Notes under the pieces: model-generated
The model's database searches: none
What the model saw: the letters and a program-made list of their open reading frames with translations, nothing else
Told to the model about the DNA's origin: nothing
Shown here: piece by piece, positions 57,240-64,000 of the stretch
How positions within the stretch are numbered: position 1 is the stretch's first letter
Layout: each line of letters begins with the position of its first letter
From: Brienomyrus brachyistius
Lineage: Eukaryota; Chordata; Actinopteri; Osteoglossiformes; Mormyridae
NCBI RefSeq assembly: GCF_023856365.1
Contig: NC_064544.1
Coordinates: 21,738,399-21,802,398 of the forward strand
DNA: 64,000 nucleotides
Direction of reading: 5' to 3'
Program-made: the position numbers and the translations under genes

Positions 57240-58400
57240 AACATTCAAATAACATTCTGAGGGATAGCCAACAGGGATTTAGGAGAGGTAGATCCTGTTT
57301 AACTAATCTACTTCTTTGCGGAAGCTACAAGAGAAATTGATCACAAAACGGCCTACGATGTGATCAACTTAGATTTCCAGAAGGCCTTTGATGTTGTCCC
57401 CCACAAACGGCTCTTGCTTAAGTTTAAAGCTGCTGGGATTTTAGGAACTGTAGCACCCTCGATCAAAAACTGCTTAACAGACAGGAAACAGCGGGTAGTT
57501 ATTAGACACAACATCGCAGTGGGCCTGCGTTCATAGTGAGGTACCACAGGGTTCAATTTTAGGACCACTTTTGTTCCTAATTTACATTAATGACACCAAT
57601 ACATACAGTAAACTGGTTAGATTTCCAGACACCAAGGTGGGTGGTGTAGCTGATATTGAACTAGCAACACAGAGGCTACAACAGAATCTTGATTTAGTTA
57701 GTGACTGAGCTGATACCTCGCAGGTAATCCATGCAGGGAGCAGAAATATAAAGTACAGATATTATATGGGTTCCACTGAAATAAAGGTAGCTGATTATGA
57801 GAAGGACCTCTGTGTGTATGTTGATGGTTCCATGTCCATCTCTAGGTTAAGGGAGGTGATGCTATGATTATATAATTCCTTGGTATGACCCCACCTACAA
57901 TATTGTGTGCAGGTTTGGTCACCATACCTTAAGAAGGACATTGCTGCCTTAGAAAGGCAACGCAGAGCTACAAGAATGATTCCTGGCCTTAGAGGAATGT
58001 CTTATGAGGAGAGGTTGGCTGAGCTCAATCTGTTTAGCCTCGAGCAAAGGAGACTAATGGGGGACATGATCCAGGTATATAAGATTCTAATAGGTCTGGG
58101 TGCTGTACAGCCAAATGGCTACAACATTATTATGTTTAAATACTAGGACTCATGGCCATAAGTAGAAATTAGCGGGAGAACATTTTAAAATGAATTTGAG
58201 GAAGCACTTCTTTACACAGCATGTAGTTAGAGTATGGAATAGTCTTCCTGTTAGTGTAGCGCAAACTAAATCCCTGGGTTCCTTTAATTCTGAACTAGAT
58301 AAGATATTAATATTTCTGAGCTATTAGTTAAGTTCTCCCCAAATTAGCTTGATGGGCTGAATGACCTCCTCTTGTTTGTAAATTTCTTATGTTCTTACAA
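57240..58400 (+). mobile_element. CR1/L2-like LINE, 3' half
   Basis: Starts inside the reverse transcriptase and runs through the C-terminal region to the end GATGGGCTGAATGACCTCC and TTCTTATGTTC. It is the same family as the minus-strand copy at 9324-10180, with shared stretches such as GGTTCCACTGAAATAAAGG. The 5' part is truncated; many stops and shifts are present. Confidence 0.85.
57340..58320 (+). pseudogene. CR1/L2-like reverse transcriptase remnant
   Basis: Pieces in order: palm motif A in LDFQKAFDVVPHKRLLLKF (57368), motif B in VPQGSILGPLLFLIYINDT (57541), and a decayed motif C near 57620 reading RFPDTKVGG where FADDTKVGG is usual, so one catalytic Asp is lost. After a broken stretch, 57907-58146 is open and reads [20 protein letters not shown] and [19 protein letters not shown]. 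The residues FFTQHVVRVWNSLPVSV follow in another frame. No activity is expected. Confidence 0.82.
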
Positions 58401-59630
58401 TATGCTCCCCTCCCAAAATGCCCCAAGACCACTTTGGGGCAAATGCTGATTTTTAATGAAATTGATTGAGTTTTATTTAATACGAAATACTAGGATGTGG
58501 CATGGGGGTTTGGTTCAGTATGGCGTTTTCGGAACAGGGTGGGAGGATGTCGCTGATCAAGGCATCGATCGACCCCGATTCGCGTATGACGCTGAGTGAA
58601 ACATCACGCCAATGAGAAATGATGGTGGCATCAAATGCAAAAGGACAACTTCTTCACTGGCAGGACTTCGGCGCACCATAAATCTCCCCCAAGGTTCCCC
58701 TGAGCTCCTGTGAGGGGCAAGAGACAGGATTTATCACCCCAGCCATGAAAGATGAAGCCCCTTAGCATTCACTTTTACCCCGTGCCACAATTTATCGTGC
58801 CTCCGTCGTACAAACTGGAACTGCCGTCATATAACATTAGGAGCCCTCTTCAGTCGTATGTCACAGAAGTACTGGTGATTAGCCCTTTTTTGGTCATTAG
58901 CATTGTAAAGGTTTTTTATGCGAATTATTGATTTGTTTTCCTCACACGTTAGGCTGAACCGGCGATGATTTAACGTGCCGAATAGTATCTGAGGCCTTGG
59001 AACGGCAATCTGTTGGGGCACAACAGCTGTCAGAGAGGGGTGAGTGAGAACGTGTCTGTCAGGAAGCGGCCAAGCCGCACCATACCTGTCCTCTGTGCCA
59101 TCCGCCAGCAGGATAGGGGGGGGCACACGTCTGTGAACAGACCGAGTGGCCACCGGTGGCACTCTCAGAGGTGACCATTAATGCTGTCTTTTGCTAATAT
59201 TTGTTCACTGTTTTGACAGGGTGTTTTGAATAACCAAGAAAACAGATTTTTGTAACCTGCTAAATTCCAAATATAAAAAGCATAACTCTAGCTGAGAGAA
59301 AGGGAATTTAACAGTGGGACCATCTCAGGCAGGGACGACATTACAGCACCATAGCCTTGTATGTCCGAGACTGGGTGTTCCATTTCCAGCCGTAACTCTG
59401 AGTGTGCGGTCTACAGATCCTTTCAGTGCCCACACAGGGTTCCCAGGGGCATTGTGGCATTCTCCCACTGCCCAAAAATTGCCCACTGTGTGCGTTTGTG
59501 TCTATGTTCTGCTATGTTCCTGCCTCTCATTTCTTTGGGTAGACTCCAGGTTCACTGTAGCAAATCAGTTATGAAAAATATATTGAGGGAGGACCACCTA
59601 TAGGTATACATAAGGATATGGGGAATATTT
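58401..59630. other. No known gene; one weak microexon candidate
   Basis: A minus-strand frame of 111 codons (58827-59162) spans a GC-richer patch. Within it, 59086-59130 has the sequence signs of a 45-base exon. Otherwise nothing is recognisable. Confidence 0.35.
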
Positions 59631-60000
59631 GGTAACACTTTCCTTGATGCTGTCATCTACAATGCATTACTTCATAATGCATTATAACTGTCGGTATAAG
59701 AAATAATAAAGAATTACAACATCTTTTATTATCGGTTATAAGGCATTATAGTGTTGATATACTGTATAAGGTTCAATGAAGCTCATGTCTATAATATATA
59801 CCTCATGTCTATATAGATACCTTCATAACACATTATAATAGTTAAGATTTTTATACTGCATTATGAAGGTTGCTATATTGCGTTATAAATGACAGCTTCA
59901 TAAAGCATTTATAATGGATAATAAACATGGCCATAATGTGTTATGCCTTTTTATATATAATTATACTTATATGCCACATTTATAATTCTTTATGAATATT
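59631..60000. mobile_element. GGTAACACTT family, 5' part
   Basis: Starts GGTAACACTTTCCTTGATGC and shares with the element at 40797 the blocks ATAATGCATTATAA, GGTATAAGAAATAATAAAG and ATTACAACATCTT. The right end is not found; similarity fades near 60000. Confidence 0.65.
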
Positions 60001-60429
60001 GTTATGGATATATCCATAGATACATATAGACATGGTATTCATATAAAAACTTCTACTGGATATTTTTCTTGGTTCAAAATTTTGTTCCCAGTTCTTAGGT
60101 GTTGATCTGTATGGGTGGAATTACTTTATATTTCTGATAGCAGCGTTAAATTTAGAAGAGAATGTTTCTGCCCAATTACATTGTTACACTGTCTTATGTA
60201 ATTTGTTCTATTCGGAAGACAATTACGATGACATGAAACTGGGTGTCATCATCTTCAAGTAAACTTTATCTGTTTGGTGCCTGGCCAACCATCAGCTGAA
60301 ATGGACATCCAATATATTTATGAACCTTTTGTTATTGCTACTTAGACAATTTGACACTTTCTTTGTTTGCAAATTCTCTTTGTGCTTTGTTCTGCATAAG
60401 GTTGTTTTTTAATTATGGTGTTTTTCTGG
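60001..60429. other. Gene-free stretch
   Basis: AT-rich; nothing recognisable. Confidence 0.5.
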
Positions 60430-61436
60430 TGTGGTGTCTGTCATGGTGCCTGTGGTGATCCTGTGCCTTAGTGCTGCTGTCTAACATGGTGCTTGTGATG
60501 AGACTGTGCCTTAGTGCTGCTGTCTGACATGGTGCCTGTGGTGATCCTGTGCCTTAGTGCTGCTGTCTGACATGGTGCTTGTGATGAGACTGTGCCTTAG
60601 TGCCTGTATCTGACATGGTGCCTGTGATGAGACTGTGCTTTAGTGCTGCTGTCTGACATGGTACTTGTGATGAGACTGTGCCTTAGTGCTGCTGTCTGAC
60701 ATGGTGCCTGTTATGAGACTGTGCCGTAGTGCTGCTGTCTGACATGGTGCTTGTGATGAGACTGTGCCTTAGTGCTGCTGTCTGACATGGTGCCTGTGAT
60801 GAGACTGTGCCTTAGTGCTGCTGTCTGACATGGTCCCTGTGGTGAGACTGTGCTTTAGTGCCTGTATCTGACATGGTGCCTGTGATGAGACAGTGCCTTA
60901 GTGCTGCTATCTGACATGGTGCCTGTAATGAGACTGTGCCTTAGTGCTGCTATCTGACATGGTGCCTGTGATGAGACTGTGCTTTAGTGCCTGTATCTGA
61001 CATAGTGCCTGTGATGAGACTGTGCCTTAGTGCTGCTATCTGACATGGTGCCTGTGATGAGACTGTGCTTTAGTGCTGCTGTCTGACATGGTGCCTGTGA
61101 TGAGACTGTGCTTTAGTGCTGCTGTCTGACATGGTGCCTGTGATGAGACTGTGCCTTAGTGCTGTTGTCTGACATGGTGCCTGTGATGAGACTGTGCTTT
61201 AGTGCTGCTGTCTGACATGGTGCCTGTGATGAGACTGTGCCTTAGTACTGCTGTCTGACATGATGCCTGTTATGAGACTGTGCCTTAGTGCTGCTGTCTG
61301 ACATGGTGCCTGTGATGAGACTGTGCTTTACTACTGCTGTCTGACATGGTGCCTGTTATGAGACTGTGCCTTAGTGCTGCTGTCTGACATGGTGCCTGTG
61401 ATGAGACTGTGCCTTAGTGCTGCTGTCTGACATGGT
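60430..61436. repeat. 43-bp minisatellite, about 23 copies
   Basis: Units of 43 bases built from GTGCCTTAGTGCTGCTGTCT, GACATGGTGCC and TGTGATGAGACT. Variants include GTGATCCT for GAGACT near the left end, TGCTTTAG for TGCCTTAG, GCCTGTATCTG for GCTGCTGTCTG, and TTATGAG for TGATGAG. The variants recur at spaced positions, so blocks of several units may have duplicated together. 43 is not a multiple of three and no frame stays open. Confidence 0.97.
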
Positions 61437-62060
61437 ATGTGTTCAGCAGGAAGCTGTAGATCATGTGTCTGTCTAGTTTCCTGATCTGAGAGGTGATCAA
61501 ATATAAAGGAGACCTCTTTGTTATATTAATTTCAACTGAAGTAGGGAACTTGAACTTGGAACACCTGGAACTTGGAATGAAACAGCACGGTTCATTTAAA
61601 TATCATAATAGAATGACTAAAGTAGCCACAAGCAAAATTAAATCTATCTATCAGTCTTCCACTTCTGTATCTCTAGCTCCATGCAATTTGCAAGCCTGAC
61701 CATGATAAACTGTTATAAGAAGGATAATAACTAATTGATTGCTTTTATTTCCAAATAAAAAAATAATTTTCGAAAGACAGAAATTTAAGAGCTGTTGTTG
61801 TGCAGAGAACAAAAGTTCAAATTCATAAATATGTTCTGCATTTTTAACTTTCAGATTGCATTAAAAGACCACCGTGAAACGTCACTGTTGTCATTACAAT
61901 CAAAATAAATATAATGTATTTCATTCAGCTTGATTCAGCTGTTGACAGGGTCTGGCATGTGTAGATTAAAAAAGCATCTATTTTTTTATACCCATTTTCA
62001 TTTAAATGCATGTTGAGCAAAATAATGCCTCGCTGCTTCCCATTCAGCAAACCATCAAGC
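61437..62060. other. Gene-free AT-rich stretch
   Basis: A 68-codon plus frame at 61493-61699 has no support. Nothing else seen. Confidence 0.45.
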
Positions 62061-62500
62061 GTGATGCGAGGAGATGCCCATTAGTAATCATACGAAGACG
62101 ATAATGTGAGGAGGATGTCCATAAGGAATCGTGTGAGGAGGATGTCCAAAAGTAATCATGTGAAGAGGATATCTATAAGGAATCATGTGAGGAAGAAATC
62201 CTTAAGGAATCGGGCAAAGAGGATATCCATAAGGAATCATGCGAAGAGGATGTCTATAATGAATCATACGAATAGGATGTCCATAAGGAATCATGCGAAG
62301 AGGATGTCTATAATGAATGATACGAATAGGATGTCCATAAGGAATCATGTGAAGATGATATCCATAACAAATCATGCGAAGATGATGTCCATATGGAATC
62401 ATGCAAGGAGGATGTGCATACAGAATCATATGAAAAGGATGTCCATAATGAATCATATGAGGTGGATATCCATAAGGAATAATGCGAGGAGTATATCTGT
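62061..62500. repeat. 27-bp minisatellite, about 16 copies
   Basis: Units of 27 bases centred on GGATGTCCATAAGGAATCAT followed by GCGAAGA. Because 27 is a multiple of three, one plus frame is open for 135 codons (62106-62513) as a nine-residue repeat of the type RMSIRNHAK, and the minus strand is open for 84 codons (62202-62456) as HPLRMIPYG. Openness on both strands shows that it follows from repeat length, not selection. Promoter, splice or Kozak support is lacking. Confidence 0.95.
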
Positions 62501-63884
62501 TAGCAAGGATTGACTGTCTGTCCCTTTACGTCCCCTTGCTAGGGTAAATTAAATTTGCTAGTGGGGGGAGCTGACGATTACATTCAAGTGGGTGGGTATT
62601 ACTTACCCCCTACCTATTAAAGGGCAGTTCTTAGTCTGTGTGTTTAGCTTGTAATGTCGATACCACCCCTTTTACACGAATGTGTACAAACAAACCCACG
62701 TTAACTTGCTGGGCTGATAAATATAGTACCACTTAGCACTGACTGTGGCAGTCACGGTTTGTTAACTCAGCTCTACTGAGATATCCGTACTATGGATATG
62801 CAAAACTCACATAGTACACCCCACTGGACGAGTCGAGAAACAGCCCATTAATATTTACAGTATTATTGCTGTTATCAATAATTTCAATGAATAGCCATTA
62901 TTACATATAGGGCAGCATAGCTGACTCATAACTTCAGTCATTGGTTCAGGTCCTTTGACTTGCTGTTTATATTAACTGAGAAATATGATAATCCACATGA
63001 TTTTACACATAAATCTTTACATTTAGCATTTTCTTATAATTACACATCATATGAATAACTCTTTTCTTAGCAGAATGAATAAATCCTGGGGGGCGGGAGG
63101 GGGGTTAAGAATTATGCCTTAGGACGCCTACAAAATTTGCCCTAGTAAATACCTGATTAATTATAGTTACTGTTGGGCTAAAAAATAAAGCGATCCAGCT
63201 GGTTTTTGCAGGTGTAAATAACTTACTGATAGGGTCACTTTTCAGTCATGTTAAATTCTTACTGCCAAAATCAGCCAAAGTTATTTTCTACCCAAGTTAT
63301 GACATTGATTAATCAGCTGAGACGCTACAGAAATACAGTGGCCTTATTAAGGTGTGACTGGACACCCCAGAATTAGACCACACAAATAAAGTGGGCCTAC
63401 CTGTAAGTACTCAAAGTCAATAGCAGTACTGTCTAATGGATCCACAGAAAGGAGATGTTCCGGGCGGCTTATTGCGATTCACATGCCGTTTGCAGAAATT
63501 CACAAAGACATATGCAACGAAACATTATTGTAAGTAATAAATAAAGTTATTGGAAGTAATAAATGAAAGTAACATCATGACATACAGATACATGTATGCT
63601 GAATAAACATGGAAACAAACCAGTCGTAGATGACAAATAATACTGAATAGGATATTTGAAAGTAGTGATTACAGTTATTATTTTTATCAGTTCCTTAGTT
63701 TTCTTTATGTAGATGTCTAGAACCACATCAGAGTCAGGAAAGAATGAGCACAAGCTTCAAATTAAGGCTTATAGTCTTGTTTCTCTTATTGGCACCTATA
63801 TTTAGATGCATATTTGTTATATGCTGTATAATCTGTATGATACCTTCCTATCATAGTCACATGATTTTTTTCAGCAGTTTTTTT
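62501..63884. other. Gene-free; possible SINE scrap at 62910-62960
   Basis: GGGCAGCATAGCTGACTC and CATTGGTTCAGGTCC might be a decayed tRNA-like head, but this is weak. Otherwise AT-rich with no recognisable feature. Confidence 0.4.
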
Positions 63885-64000
63885 CTACAGTAGCTCTGCT
63901 GTGGGATTGGATCAGACAGGCTAGCCTTCGCTCCCCAGCCTTGGGCCCCCAGAACCCCGTTGTTGGTTCGCCACTTAGCCTTCCTTGGGCCGCTTTTGGT
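63885..64000 (+). repeat. Fish interspersed repeat cut by the window end
   Basis: TCTACAGTAGCTCTGCTGTG, GGATCAGACAGGCTAGCC and CCTTCCTTGGGCCGCTTTTG resemble a dispersed fish repeat that I know from memory. The GC content is much higher than the flank. The remainder lies beyond the window, so its class cannot be judged. Confidence 0.45.

Overview
The window looks like intergenic or deep-intronic DNA from a ray-finned fish, most likely a teleost. The reasons are a low overall CpG content, long CA microsatellites, and a mix of repeat families typical of fish: Tc1/mariner transposons, a hAT element with a BED zinc finger, APE-type and CR1/L2-like LINEs, tRNA-derived SINEs with (GGAT)n tails, palindromic MITEs and solo LTRs. 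Nothing bacterial is present: no operons, ribosome binding sites or CRISPR array. I recognise no host protein-coding gene with confidence. Most open frames are under 140 codons and fall on repeats or at random.

Layout. 0-13 kb holds a short CpG-rich block (365-545), the first copy of a MITE embedded in CA repeats (1806-2137), a 58-bp minisatellite (3867-4210) and a decayed CR1/L2-like LINE 3' end on the minus strand (9324-10180). 13-24 kb is dense in transposons: LTR-like relics, a solo LTR (15748-16002), a mariner-type MITE (16382-16692), a SINE whose body has turned into a CA microsatellite, a complete but dead Tc1 element (17713-19318), a tail-to-tail SINE pair (19852-20547), a palindromic CCAAT-rich MITE (23262-23507) and a second solo LTR (23770-24054). 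24-40 kb has a 94-bp inverted repeat (26064/26732), a second CA-embedded MITE, an internally deleted Tc1 element (30283-30797) and two weak candidate exons. 40-51 kb contains a third CA-embedded MITE, a 765-bp inverted-repeat element, a third solo LTR, a hAT relic split by a SINE, and a 3-kb LINE also split by a SINE. 51-64 kb has three more minisatellites (37, 43 and 27 bp units), a second palindromic MITE, a Tc1 relic and a second CR1/L2-like LINE on the plus strand.

The genes do not form a pathway; the history here is one of successive insertion. Clean target-site duplications (ATAGC, CCTAA, GGGTG for the solo LTRs; GGAGACAGAGT and AATATGAACAG for SINEs) fix several element boundaries to the base. 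The observations I would follow first are the MITE found three times inside CA repeats, the three solo LTRs of one family, the palindromic CCAAT-rich MITE, the 94-bp inverted repeat, and one plausible small exon at 36618-36729. Family names rest on remembered similarity and were not checked against a database.
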